From: Deroplatys truncata
Taxonomy: Eukaryota; Arthropoda; Insecta; Mantodea; Mantidae
Direction: 5' to 3'
Length of the DNA: 64,000 nucleotides
Assembly: GCA_030765065.1 (NCBI GenBank)
Contig: CM060985.1
Location: 248,001 to 312,000, forward strand
The translations under genes and the position numbers were made by a program. Below, one piece after another: positions 11,209 to 23,621 of the stretch. Numbering within the stretch: the stretch's first letter is position 1; each line of letters opens with the position of its first letter. Under the pieces are notes generated by a model. It did no database searches. It was not told the origin of the DNA and was given only the letters and a program-made list of their open reading frames with translations.

Positions 11209-13304
11209 AAAAAGAACCCGAAAATAATTTATTTATGCTCCTGCGTTTAGCGCTATCGCCGCGAGCTGCATCTCGCAGGCAGCAATACAAAAACGATAAA
11301 AGGAACGCTCTAAATGTATTTTTATAAAAGCAGCCTTAATTTTAACAGTCCACCGTTCATAAGTATCGTATTATCGCTTTCATTCTAATTTAAGTTTACA
11401 CCTCAATTACCGCCAGTGCACCTTTAAAACTGATTGCAATTATTCTAATAAAACAGTTACTTAACGGCATGCATAATATAAAACATTTATTAATGTTTAT
11501 ATGGACCTGAATATACAAAAGCAAATGTTTACACGCGATTGAAATTATTTGGAAATTCGGTAACCGCGCGAAACGTTTCGAAGAATGCATGTTGTGTTTG
11601 GCTTAGCATGTGATCAAGCAACAAAATAGTGACCGCTAATTAGTTTAATCTGTGATTGTTTGATGGAAGCATATTTTAGAAATTCATGAAAATTAAGTCC
11701 AGGGTCCTTATTTCTGAAGCCTCATTTATAAAATGGCATAAAGTAATCACCATTTTAATAATTTATCAACATATAAAATGGAATACACCCCCACCTCAAC
11801 TCTGTTAATAATTCACTTTCAAAACTGTCAGGAATCTAATATTTTAAGCATAAATTCGACCTGGAAAGTCGAAAGTATTCAACAACAGCCAACAACTTAA
11901 TGTAGTTCTATCAAGATAAAAGTCGATAGCACTGCTACTCTGTCAGTTATTGATGGTACATTGAGGCATATAAGCGTAAACTCTTGTTATTATCCATTAT
12001 ATAATATACTTAGCCCATAACGATGCGCCTACGTTCCTTTCCACAAACCATATAGGCAGCAGCACGAAGGGTGTTTTAAGCGTCACTAGCGGCCGCTGGA
12101 TCAACAGAGGCAGCGACAAGCGGTAAACGCTATTGGATAGGCTTTCCCTTCTTCGGAGGCTAAGTACGGACAGTACAACTTGCCACTTGTAAAACTCGAA
12201 AAGCAATATCATGTGCACTTATGCGTATTTCATATTACGGAAAAGCCACATGTAGTTAGAATAAAAGGTGTGATTCTTCTAAACAGGTATAAAAGAAGAA
12301 TCATTTCCACACCCAAAGGTTAAAATTTGATGTCTCATTAATTTATAGCTAACTTTCGTGACGCTTGAACGCAAACTTTTAGTTGCAGCTATGCTTAGGT
12401 TGCTGACATAAATTAAGTTACTTGTGTTTTTATGTTGCCAATTGGCCTTTTTGTTTCAACAATTTAATGATCCAAAACGTACGCGATTTTCCAAAATAAG
12501 CCTGCTCCTAGACATGTTGCAAAATGCGAAAATAAGTATGCAAAGCTCCACATTCAGGAAACATTCCTCAGCATGAAAGCCATGTATAGTTTGAAGCAAT
12601 CCTTTAACGGTAAAAAAAGAATATACAGAACGTCAGAGGTGTATGACCTTAACTTCCTCTAGATAGAAACAATTAGGGCTAATTGTTAATGCACGGCTTA
12701 AGTCATGGGCGCAGCTTTAACCCATTTTGAGTTGTTAAAACGAGCTTTCGCGCCAAATCACAGGACGCGCTAAATGGCGTCAATCTCAGCAAAGTATGAA
12801 TTTGCACCTTGAACCTTTGCTATCTTAAACACATGCCCGTACCCAGGAAAAATTTTCGGAGAGGGTTTTCCACAAGTAGATCTAAACTTAACAGTACTCC
12901 GCACCGTTACCATGTACCTACTCCGTAGTATATAGACGTTACATGGATAAGAAAATTGCTTGGAAGCATTATATAGACAAGAAAAACTCGCCAGTATGAG
13001 GATATTCCACCTTACAGAACAAAACATGGAGACTGCTTCGAAAACCGGAATGTATGATCACCTTACCTATGTAAGGCGACAATATTAAGTTTCCCTTTTT
13101 CTTGTAAATGTGTTACTAGCAATAGACCTACTGTTTCTAACGACATTTTTCCATATTAGTTTGCTATGAATTTAAATAAATAAGACTGTCAGAAGTTTCG
13201 GGGGGGTTGAACCCTAGAAACCCACCCTTCTAAATACGGCCCTGCTTAAACATGAAGCTCGCATACGCTGAGATGGCAATTAACTACCTGCATATAAATT
13301 AGAC
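11209..13304. other. Unannotated stretch with one hairpin
   Basis: No gene was recognised. The only structure is a hairpin at 12,271-12,303: TGATTCTTCT pairs with AGAAGAATCA across a 13-nt loop, and GGTG/CACC extends the stem outside an internal bulge. Minus-strand ORFs at 11,108-11,290, 11,997-12,218 and 12,770-13,027 match no family I know. Confidence 0.4.
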
Positions 13305-13600
13305 AACTGATCTACCGACCGCCTCTGTGGTGCGGCGTGATAGCCTCCAAATCCAGAAGTCCCGGGTTCGATTCTCGGCTGGAGAGTGGGAATTGTTTTA
13401 ACTAGGATTGTTCCCATCCTACTTACAGTCTGTAGGTATGAAAGAGAGTAAGTGTGCGTGTGTGAATTTGAAGGACAGCCCAAAGTAAAAGCCAATGTAC
13501 CACAACAGTAAACGACCGAACATCATTGTCAATGAGTAATTGTTCCGAAGGAAAAGGCAGCCGATAAGACCTAAGACGTTAAAGGTGGCATATACCACAA
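13305..13600 (+). mobile_element. tRNA-derived SINE, family S2
   Basis: The head has an A-box-like TGGTGCGGCGTGATAG and a B-box-like GGGTTCGATTC about 35 bases later. The body continues through 'gattgttcccatcctactta' and ends near 'gttaaaggtggcatatacca'. It matches the truncated copy at 4.06-4.3 kb in both head and tail. The internal RNA polymerase III boxes would drive transcription of an active copy. Confidence 0.75.
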
Positions 13601-13818
13601 TTATTACACATACGAGCAGCAGGATTCACAAGCCCAAGGTATACTATGGCCACAAGGCTAGACAAACGATCAGCAAGACTTAGAGAAGGCCCCCAAAAGC
13701 AAAGCTGAATATGCACATAGGAAAGGCAATTGCAGGTCAATCAGGGCTATTTTGTAAGGTTTTGTTAAGACTTAACAAATTGTTAAAGCCGCTGAACAAG
13801 ATGTTAGGTGTTAATTGG

Positions 13819-16624
13819 CAGGGGCGGCTTCTTAGTATGGTAGCACGTTTGCGCTGCAACCAAAATCCTGGCTCTCCCTTTAATGTAATTAAGGTATACG
13901 ATTCATACATTTCTGTTATCATTCTGACATGATCTTGTGGAGTGGACTTCGGCAAGCGTTGTATTGTTTGCAGGTGCCAAGTAGTGAACTCCCGGCTGCA
14001 ACCTAATTGGTATAATGGTGAAGTATAGGGAATGACGAACCAAGGGAGCGCAGAGGTGTGTGGGGAGGAAGTGCGGGGCATAAGCTGCATGTTGTTGGTT
14101 AACCTAGTAGTCAGAGAGCATAGAATAGGATGATCAACAGGAACAATACTTTTCGTTTCGTCCCATACACAGAGCAATCTATTGAATTCACAGTAAATGT
14201 TTACCTCACTTCCGGTCTCCTCTGATCATAACGTTGCCTATATGCCACGTGGTTTGTGCCGTGTTGCGTGTATCGGGTTTTAATTTATGAACAAAGGTGG
14301 TTTATTTAGCTAAATACAGGTAAACGCTGCTATTAGGAGAAACAATGAATTGCGTTGTCTCTTTTAACGCAACCGTTTTCAACGCTAAACTTGGAGGAAA
14401 AGAATTAAATTAAACGGATTGGCAGGCCCACACCATACCTAAAAATCACTCAGGTAGTTCAAACAAAGACAAGAAGTTTTAACAGGAATTTTAACAGCGA
14501 TGAATATGAAAAATATTGTTGGATGTGTGGTTGTGATATTAAAAACGCCCTGTTTTATTTTGCTTTCCTTGCGTTTTGTTTGGTGGTGAAAATACATGGA
14601 CAAAGCATGGCGTGAATGATTTGCAGCATCTTCATGACCGCGCCAAAAAACATGTAGCGTCAAAGTTGCACATGAAAAGTACTGTCAGTCTTGTTATGTT
14701 TGGCAATGTAAATATAGCAAAACAGATGGACAGTGCATATCGGAGAGCAATTGAAGAACACAACCAGAAAGTGGCTTAAAATAGATATGTTTTAAACATT
14801 ATTATTAACTGCATTAGGTTTTGTGTGGCCTTTGAGTTGGCTCTTCGAGGACATGATGAGTCAGCGACTTCAAGTAACCCTGGTATTTTTCATGGACTGA
14901 TAAATTTTAGTGCAGAGCTAGACTGTGTTCTGAAAAACCATTTGGAAAATGCGACAGTGTTTAAGGGAACATCAAAAATTATTCAAAATGAGATTTTGCA
15001 ATGCATGCTTCAAGTCTGTCATGAGGAGATATCGAAAGAAATAAAAGACTCGCCATTTTTATGTGCGATAGCAGATGAAACCAGCGACGTAGCATCCAAG
15101 TATCAAATTGTAATTGTCTATAGATATCTGGTAAACCATAAGCCAGTGGAAAGGTACTGGGGTTTTGTGAATCCTATATGGCACAAAGTAGATAACTTAG
15201 CTGCATGCATATTGCCAGAACTTGATCGACACCTGCTAGGCTGTGAACATAAATTGATTGCTCAAACATACGATGGGGCTAATGTTATGTCTGGGTGAAA
15301 AATGGCGTTCAATCCATCATAAAACAGAAGTACAGGCCTGCAGAATACATTCATTGCCATGCGCATCAGTTAAACTTAATTATGTTAAATGTAGCATCAG
15401 CGAATAGTAGTGTACGAATTTCCTTCATAAATCTTCAAGGAATTTGTGTTTTTTCTCTAACTCTCCTCAGAGAACATCAGTTTTAGAAGAAGTAGTGCAA
15501 AAGCGGCTGCCAAGACCAGTGCAAACGAGATGGAACTTTCAATCTAGATCTGTTAACACAATTTTCGAATACAGGGAGGATTTAATAGAATGTATGAAAA
15601 TCATAAGGAGAGGCGAAAGAATCACCAATTCAAGTTCTGTTCTTCAAGCATCTGGTTTTATTGGAATTTTAAGTGATGCAGATTTCATATTTTGGTTGTC
15701 CTTCTTCCATAAAAGTATGCCCCATGTAGATATTTTCTACAACCAACTTCAGAGGAGCAACTGTACTCTTGTAATGGTCCAGGATAGACTTAATTATTTT
15801 GAGGTGGAAATTCTCACAATTAGAAGCACCATAAGTTCTACTGCAGTTGATGAAAATGTAACGAAGAAAAAAAAATTGGGGAACACACTGAAAGAAAACG
15901 AGAGGCCATTGAAGTGTGTGATCTAATCATTACTGAATTGAAAGACAGGTTCAGATTTGTTGCTTATCTGGGAGCAGCAGTTCTCTTTCAGCCTGGCAGA
16001 TTTTCAGAATATAACACTTCGTTCCCACAATAACATATTAAAGTTGCCCTTCAGACATATTCCTTTATTGAAGAAAAGAAACTGATTACAGAACTTTCAA
16101 CAATGTATAGTACTGAAGAATTTAAAAACATAACGGATTGTTACACTAACGGAGTTTTTCAGGGACAATAATTCATGTTCCACTTTTAGTGAATCTGTTA
16201 AACTACTAAGCGTCATTCTAACAATCCCTATGACATGTGAGGCAGAAAGATGCTTCTCTACTCTGAAAAGGATTAAAACATTTCTGCGTAACACAATGTC
16301 TGAGGAGAGGTTATCTGCGTTGGTCATGCTTTCCATTGAAAGGGATTTCATCATGCAGATCAAGAACTTCAATGAGCTGGTCATCGATAACTTTGTTGGC
16401 AGGCAGGAGAGAAGGGCTGATTTTCTCTATAAATAGGTAGTGCTATATACTACACTGTTTATGAAATGTGCATGTGTTATATATTGTGAATTCCCATTTC
16501 TTGTTTATTTGCGTAAATTAACCAGGCTATAGTGAGAAACTTATTCCGTATTTATTACTTAAAATATTTCAAACTGCAAGGATAATTTTGTGAACCACCA
16601 AAGTTCAGTCACCAGCCGCCCCTG
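13819..16624 (+). mobile_element. hAT transposon, nearly complete, about 2.8 kb
   Basis: The left end reads CAGGGGCGGCT and the right end AGCCGCCCCTG, a perfect 11-bp terminal inverted repeat typical of hAT elements. It encloses a DUF4371 hAT transposase pseudogene in the expected orientation, with about 0.6 kb of 5' non-coding sequence. The 8 bases outside each end (TTAATTGG and CTATTTCG) agree at only 5 positions, so the target-site duplication has decayed or the ends have been disturbed. Confidence 0.85.
14440..16436 (+). pseudogene. hAT transposase (TTF finger, DUF4371, hAT_C), inactivated
   Basis: This gene would encode the transposase that moves the surrounding element. From 14,452 a frame gives RSFNRNF, then YCWMCGCD, then LFCFPC in the next frame (TTF-type zinc finger, one frameshift near 14,550), followed by TWTKHGVNDLQHL. 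DUF4371 follows: ELALRGHDESATSSN, CAIADETSDVASKYQ, LIAQTYDGANVMSG. A stop at 15,296 interrupts just after this, and the frame resumes with HCHAHQLNLIML and LPRPVQTRWNFQSR. After further frameshifts (about 15,450 and 15,900-16,200) the C-terminal dimerisation box appears at 16,230-16,436 with CEAERCFSTLKRIKTFLR. Total length near 660 codons suits the family. At least three frameshifts and one stop make it non-functional. Confidence 0.9.
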
Positions 16625-17486
16625 CTATTTCGTATTCTGTAACTTTGTAACAAAACAAAATTGTGTTAAGAATGAAGATTTGGTTGTTGGACGCAAAATC
16701 TCAGACCCTCTTACAAACGCTTTTGTTACACAGCCGATTCCATAGACGCTACTCTAAGAGAAAGAGCATGATAGACATTTGACACTTCAATTATCAAATG
16801 TTTATTTATTCTTGTATCGTAAAACAGATTACGCTCGAGTAAGAAATGTTCCGTGTGATAGCATAGTACATGATGCTCCCAACAAGGTTTATGAGACGAA
16901 TTTCAATAGCAAAATAAACGTCTAAAATATAACAGTTACTGATATAAGAACTTTAGGTTCAAATAATGTTTTATATTGTAATGATTTGCATGATTCAGGA
17001 ATATATTTGCACCAGTTTTAGGCTAAGATTAGGAACTGAGCACTTTTGAGAATTGTAGGATATTACAAAGAATAGTTCTCGTTTCAGAATAATTCTAAGC
17101 TAATTTCCAATCTGCTAAAAGAAGTAGCTAGCATAAAGCTATTTACCATCTTCTCGTAACCATAGAAAATAGAATTTATACTGATGCTGCTAGAGGAGGA
17201 AGCACATAACAGAATTCAGTTTGGTTATAAAGTGATAATTTATACTTGATACATTTGGTATGAAAACTAATCCGAAATAAAATACTTGGAGCTGCAACAT
17301 TCCCCCAGATAACACAACTAGTGAAAATAACCTGTCTCTTCACTACGACATTCCACTTAACGAACTCCCAAAATGATATGGATGTTATCAGATATCAATT
17401 ATGATGTTAATTCAAAGACTGCTAAGATATAAAAAAATTTCCTCATAATTGTACTACAGCTGAACATGAATCATGAATAAAACAAA
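16625..17486. other. Unannotated AT-rich stretch
   Basis: Nothing recognised on either strand. Confidence 0.5.
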
Positions 17487-18350
17487 ATCTGATGTGATAC
17501 ATTCACATGACTTTCTCTACCCTCTATCATTTATTAGTGAGTATACAAACTATTTTTACTAAAGTTTGTTTTTCTCTCTACTACATTTTAATCCGAATAA
17601 ACCTTTGAAGAAATAGTTACATTACACATTTCGTTACAGATTTAAAAGGAACAATGATAGTCAAATGTTTAAGAATTGGACGCTACACGCTGACCTTAAA
17701 ATTCCATACTGTTTCCATGCAATCGCGAGAAACAACTAAAGGTTGAAAGGACTTTAAGGAATGGCCAATTAATCAAGAATTCCAACCTTTAATAACCGTA
17801 TCTCAGAAATGGCTTATGCCACAGAAAACTTATTTGAAATAAATTGTATGCTTTTAAGAGATCTAACTTTTTGTTTTGTAGTACGTTTTCTTCTATCGCT
17901 TAACGTTTAGCAGTTGTACAAGATTAAGCAAAATTTCCTCCAAATGAAGAGGACTTCACAGGCTAATCCAAGAAAATTCAAGATACACACTCTATTCATG
18001 TAAATATACTTAATATATGGTATTTTAATAAAAATTTTAGAAAATCAAAATGTTGGAAAAATGTTCCATATAAAGGGAAGTTTGGGGTGGGGGATTTTCT
18101 TGAAAAATCTTTGTCACATCCTTGGAAGCTACTGAGCCTTACTACTAAGTCTGGTATTTATTCAACTCTTTGTTTCTGTGTTATGCTGTTCACAGAGAGA
18201 GAGATAGAGGATACAGACTTACACGCGCGGACCTTTTTTAAAAGTGCTCTTTTGCATTCAGGGGCCTCAAAACATGTATTTCCGGTGAAATCTTGGTGCA
18301 GAATTTTTGGGTGGAATGCAATGCCTTAATACGTAGCACAGAAAGTAAAA
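17487..18350 (+). repeat. Dispersed repeat family D1 copy
   Basis: The 'aaaatctgatgtgatacattc' head with TTTCTCTACC is present, and the tail runs through 'aaacatgtatttccggtgaaat' to 'gcacagaaagtaaaa'. Internally it carries the 'gccacagaaaacttatttgaaataaat' module also seen at 2.3, 27.9 and 31.26 kb, so it represents a longer subtype of D1 than the 10.4-kb copy. Confidence 0.8.
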
Positions 18351-19069
18351 CAGTGTTAAAATGAGATTGTATTCGAAAGCATCGCAAACCATATGAATGA
18401 TCATACAGCGAATTTCAAAGCGCATTTTATACGCAACCATTTGCAGTTGTTAGTCTTCCCACCAATATAAGCCTAAAATAAATGAAGGGTAATATAAACA
18501 ATTATACTGTGCCTCCTGTAAAGGCTAACTCAATCCACACTCGAAATAAGATTTGAGTCCTTGTATTGACCCGCACTGAAAACATATTGCATGAACTGAC
18601 GCATTTATTCCTCTTTTAATAGCACCATGACGTGCGTCGCAACAAGATTTCCAGATGTGCGTTCTCAGAGCGTTGTGCTAGATACACACCCTCACCAGAC
18701 ATTACCATGTTATATCGTTCCTGTATGATATTTGCTATACCTTATATCAAGCTTTTCAAGAGGAAATGGTACATGCTTAGACTTTTAACTGTATCTGTAA
18801 AATATACGAGCTAACGGTAATATTGTTGTTTACTTCTTCCTTTTGGGGATGCGTAACAACGAAGCGGATAAGGAAAATGCGCAATGTAAAGCACCAATTG
18901 AACCAGCAGAAAAGAAGTGGTGAAATTGGAAGGAACAGGTGTCTGAAAATAGAACAGATGAGCAATGCTTACTAATTCCACCTAGAGAAAATGCAGCAGC
19001 GGCGGCGGCAGTTCCTTAGATCGCTAACGAACTTCTGGAGATCCGTTGGGATATGCACAGCAGTTTAGG
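18351..19069. other. Unannotated stretch
   Basis: No coding signal or clear repeat was recognised. A short purine-rich GCAGCAGCGGCGGCGGCAG run lies near 18,991. Confidence 0.4.
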
Positions 19070-19880
19070 TTGTCAGCCTGGCATTGGTCCTTATGTTCTG
19101 CATGGCCTGTTGTACAGCGTCTCTTCACTCAGATCGGGATTCTGCAAGCCCAATCTGTGGTCTTCCATTTGAAGGGTTCCTTTGATTCCGTCCGTCCATC
19201 TCAGTCTACGCCTGCCTTGCTGCCTGCTACCTTCTGTGATGCCTACCATTAGATATTTTTCTGTGGACACGGATCTTCTAACCAGATGGCCGAAATATGT
19301 CAATTTATTTTTTGTAGCAATTTCTGTCAAGGATCTGGTCGGATTTACTGCTCCTAATTTTGATGCATTTGTTCTTTTTTCTTTCCAAGACACTTGCAAA
19401 TTTTCCTCCAGGTCCAAAATTCAAAATAGCCTAATCTTTTGTCTTCCTTACGAAGAGTCCAACTGTTACTACCATACAATACGATAGTCTTAACAATATT
19501 GTTATTTTAGTATACCTGGATATGTCCCAGGCATTCATGACTTGATAATTTGTTCGTAGCTACTTTGCCTAACCCCATTCTTTTTATTTTATGTTTGACA
19601 AAGCCTCCTTGTTAAAGCACAAAGAAAATTAGTATATTTAACTGAATGAAGAATTTGGTCATTCTCTTTAATTTTAGCATATTCTCCAATGCATATGACT
19701 AGTTTTTGATAGATTTAGGCGGAATCCGAGTTTCGCACTAAGGTTCATAATTACTAATCATGTCCTTTAATCCTTTTGCAGTTTCAGCCAGGAGGATGGT
19801 ATCATCAGCGTATCTAAGTACGTTGATTTTACGTCCACCAGTTCTGATGCCGGCTGCAAATTGGTCCAGATTTGCTTGCT
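19070..19880 (-). pseudogene. Non-LTR retrotransposon reverse transcriptase, C-terminal remnant
   Basis: On the minus strand the catalytic motif is clear: NVLRYADDTILLAETAKGL is encoded around 19,830-19,770, with YADD (19,812-19,801) the metal-binding box of reverse transcriptase. Downstream on the same strand come TIVLYGSNSW, RKEDKR (about 19,490-19,440), then LTYFGHLVRR and RRRLRWTDGIKG (19,417-19,091). That order is typical of the thumb and tail of RTE/craniofacial-like LINEs whose end reads 'YFGH..R' then 'GRPR.RW.D'. Several frames are used and the N-terminal two thirds are absent, consistent with an old or 5'-truncated copy. Exact clade is not certain. Confidence 0.85.
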
Positions 19881-21234
19881 ATATAATATCTATTTTCGTA
19901 AGTTGGTTTCCGACATTAGCCCTGCAGTCGTAAAAACAAGTGAGCGCTATGGTAACAGCCGCCTTGTTGCCAAGGTTACCAAGCCACACTATCACGTGGT
20001 CGCTCATTGCTTGTATTCACTCCGAGTTACGTTCTTGGCGTCACACTACAACTATGTCTTGTTTTTGTATCTGCGTTATTTGTTACTTGTTATAGTTTAT
20101 TCTTCGTTGCGTTACCTGTGAGGCTGTGAAAAGGATCTCTCGAGGCTACTTCCTACACGTGAATCTCGCTGACTGATTTAACCCATCTGCTTTGGCGAGT
20201 TCAGGATATTTCTTAATCGTGCATGTTAAATGTCCATTACTTCAGCTCTGTCTTGTATTGGTAAACTTCATGTGTGCATCATTCTACCGCGCAGGTGCAA
20301 TTGAGAGACCACGCGCTATTTTCCGCTATAAGGTATGCTGCCATTCTATGAAATAGACTAAGTGATGGGGATGAGAAAAACCTCATGTTCGAAGCAATTT
20401 GTGTACTTTTACTTACTAGCCAGTAAAAGGTTGTCAATAGATTGACTCGTCTATCAGAGTGGCAAGTAATCCGCTCGCTGGATTCAAACATTTTTACAGC
20501 CAGTAAATAATGAAGTCGTGATAGTACCTAACTCTCGTTAACACACAAACAGTATGGCGGCCTATAGCGTAAGTGTACGCCTAAATGATTGTGTTACAGT
20601 ATATTTCTCTTATCCACTTGTTTACGTTATATAATTTGTGGTTAAGATGAAAAATTAAAGGTGAAGCGTAATTACGAGTCTCTACGGTAAATTTGCCGTG
20701 CTTTAATCCGAACCTTCCTCGTCACTCTTAATAGCATGCAAGATCGGCTCAAAGTACTCGACGACTTTTTTACATTTGCTTACTTTAGCTATCTTCAGCA
20801 TTCCCACCAATTACTGTTAATTATTCATTGTTTTGGCAAATTTGAATAAAATTACTCGTATCTGCTGTTCTCTGTGTGGATTGTTTCATAAGTATCACAT
20901 CCTGATGTATGCACATGTAAGGTGAACACGTGTTGCTCATATTGGCAACATAGCGCTTAGTTCGGCGTTTGACCGCTAACCTGTCAGGACCCAACTTACG
21001 AAAGTAGAGGTATAGCAGAAGTTTACGATACTACTTGCTCCTGTAAGATTCTTAACATGGAACTGATTTAATCTGGCAATTCAAATCTATAGATGTACAA
21101 TTAAAATAAAACCTTAACCCAAAGAAGTCTATTAATTTTCGATTTTGGATGAACAATTTATACTTTAAGTGCACGATGGGTTACCCAGAACCCAAAAATC
21201 GCATTTTGTAGGGGGTGCTAATGTGGGTGCAAAA
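19881..21234. other. Unannotated stretch
   Basis: No gene recognised. Around 19,940-20,030 an interrupted inverted repeat (GTGAGCGCTATGGTAAC against GTTACC...TCGCTCATTGC) could be a MITE remnant. The phrase 'ta.agccagtaaa' occurs twice at about 20,415 and 20,498. Confidence 0.3.
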
Positions 21235-23621
21235 TAAAAAAATCGATGTAGGCACTGACAGGATTTTCTCCACACATTACAAACTGACGTTATATCCCTA
21301 TACATGAGACTAATCATATAAACAGTCATTTTTATCCACAATATGCTATTCATGTCTAGAAGTGAATGCAAAATAAGCAATAAGTGCAACGTGTGCAAAC
21401 TGCATTCAAATGTTCATCTCAGAAGCTTCAAGGAATAAACTCTTGAAAAAGCACATCACTGTATGTTGGGTGGGTTCGAAATTGGATCAATACTATGCTT
21501 TGCACATCGTATCACGAGAAACAAAACATTTGCAAACATCTGATGTGTTGCATTCATATAACTCTCTACTCCCTATTCTACAAACTATTCCTACAGAAGC
21601 TCAAATTAAATTGAGTTTGATTTATGGAAGCTCTTTAACTGCTATGGTTCTTAGCGTCCCATTGCATAATGGGGTGAAAGACAGGAAATTTTACTCAGAG
21701 ACTTTTTACCAGGCTTGAGGTTCTTTTATGTGCCGTAAGTCTGCGACTTGGGACGACCGGCTTTACTTCCCTTCCGGAGGAAGCCATGCTACGGATTTTT
21801 ACCCTGAAAATAATCTATCGCCCTCGGTCGGGTTGAACCCGCACCTCGGGAACGTCGGGCTAGCATGTTACCCCTACACCACGAAGGACAACTACAGAAG
21901 CTCATTCTTCTGCCTACTTCTTGTTAATAAACTTTAGTTACATATTTTGTTGTAGATATAAGGAAACTACAGTAGGCTACGGAGACAGTCAAACCTTTTC
22001 GTCGCTATGTGATAGCTTTGTAATTCCTGTCTCTTTGCATGAGCATGAAGGGGGGTAGATGAATAGCGATTTGAATTTCGGGAAAGAATAACAATTTGAA
22101 CATTCAAACCAATACACAAATATCTCGGAAATGGTCAGTGCCACAAACAGTTTTATTTTACTTGTGTACTTTAACGAGATCTACATTTTCTGTGCGTAAT
22201 AAGATTTTTTCTATCTCATATGGTTTACCAATTACACAAAGGTCATTCAGAATAAAGAGGACTTCAGGAGCTATTCCCAGCACTTTGTCATGCATATATC
22301 TTAAATATATGATAGATAATTCAAAACCGTTAAAGCCGTTTTAGAGAGAGTAAAAACTCACTACATTTATGTCCCCCATTTTAGGGTAGTTTGGTGTATG
22401 GGGATTTTCTTGAAAATCTTGGTGTCGAATTCTTGAAACCTAAATATCAAGTCTGGTATTTAACGGACTTGTCGTTTTTTGTTCAGTGACAGACTACGCG
22501 CGCGCGCCTTTTTTTTTTAAAAATGAATGTTTTATATAACAGGGAATCTCAAAGTGTGAATTTCCGGTAAAATATTGGTATCGTATTCTTGGATGGAATG
22601 GAATACTTCCTCTAATTACAGTAGAGAGAATAAAAACGTATGCGTATTGAAAAATCCCGACCAAAAGCAGCATATATCTATCTCTGAAACAGTTGAGCCC
22701 ATAAACAATTTTGTACATACATAAATTGCGTATTTCAACGAGATCTACATTTTCCTGTAGTACTTTTTATATATCTTTTATGGTTTACCAGTTACACAAA
22801 ATTCAACAAGAATGAACAACCTTGGAGGCTGTTTCCACAAAATTCAAGATAACATTCTTTTCTCTGTGCCAATAACTTAAAACATAAAATATTTTAATCA
22901 AAATCGTTAGAGCAATTATAAATAAAACTTAAGAAAAATGAAAACGGCCCCATGTAAAGGGTTGTGTGGGAATTTTATCTAAATCCCTGGTCTAATCAAT
23001 GGAAGATGGTGGACTTACATACCAACATTGGTATTTATCCGACTTTATGTTTTTAAGCTATATTGTCCACACGCGCGCGCATCGTTCTAAAATTGCTCTG
23101 AGGTCAGAGGACCTCAAAACCTGTACTTCTGGTGACATCTCGATATCAATTATTTTTGTAGAACATAATACTTCCTCTGGCTACATAAGTAAGCGTAGAG
23201 AAAGTAAAAATCTAATTATCTCGCTTAGTATCCAGTTTTCTTGGAAAACAAATTGCAAACAAAATGTTATTAGCAGTATTTATGACAGATTTTGTTATCT
23301 AAAAATTTCGACTGACGAATAATACAATGCTAGGTCAATTTTCGTCGTTATTTTTATGTAAACAAGTAATTGCAATAGTTACATTTCTCCGAAGTTAGCG
23401 TTATTGACGCTGACTGTACTGGTATCTTGGGTTGATAACAACCCCCCCCCCAAGTGGACCTTAACAACCGAGTGCCCAACAGCACTTTACGCGGAATGAA
23501 GGCCAGGTACAAAACCTCTACTCAGACCTACTGCCACACCTAGAGTAGAGAAAATATTTCATTTAACCCAAAAATTTGACACGGAGATTTCATTGGAAAT
23601 ACACCATTTGAGGTGTTGTGT
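21235..23621 (+). repeat. Direct duplication, copy A (D1-derived, 2.4 kb)
   Basis: From 'gtaggcactgacaggatttt' to 'atttgaggtgttgtgtattt' this block is repeated, nearly in full, at 24,961-27,441. It contains a D1 head opened by an S1 SINE, several D1 bodies and two D1 tails. A poly-C tract with its flanks (about 23,442) is also shared with the second copy (about 27,258). Identity is high by eye, with small indels. No gene is present; the repeated ORFs are D1 DNA. Confidence 0.85.
21604..21891 (-). mobile_element. tRNA-derived SINE S1 with 13-bp target-site duplication
   Basis: CTACAGAAGCTCA lies directly on both sides (21,591-21,603 and 21,892-21,904). On the minus strand the element starts with a tRNA-like head: A-box-like TGGTGTAGGGGTAACATG, then B-box-like GGGTTCAACCC. 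It ends in an AT-rich tail. Removing it with one duplication restores the D1 head sequence seen at 10.4 and 23.6 kb, so the insertion is well supported. Confidence 0.88.

Noticed and set aside
13305..13400. Functional tRNA gene
   Set aside because: A and B boxes are present but no acceptor stem closes and the sequence continues into a SINE body shared with 4.1 kb. The other tRNA-like sites were rejected for the same reason.
13737..14177. 146-residue minus-strand ORF
   Set aside because: It crosses the left TIR of the hAT element and has no recognisable domain; chance opening in the element's 5' non-coding part.
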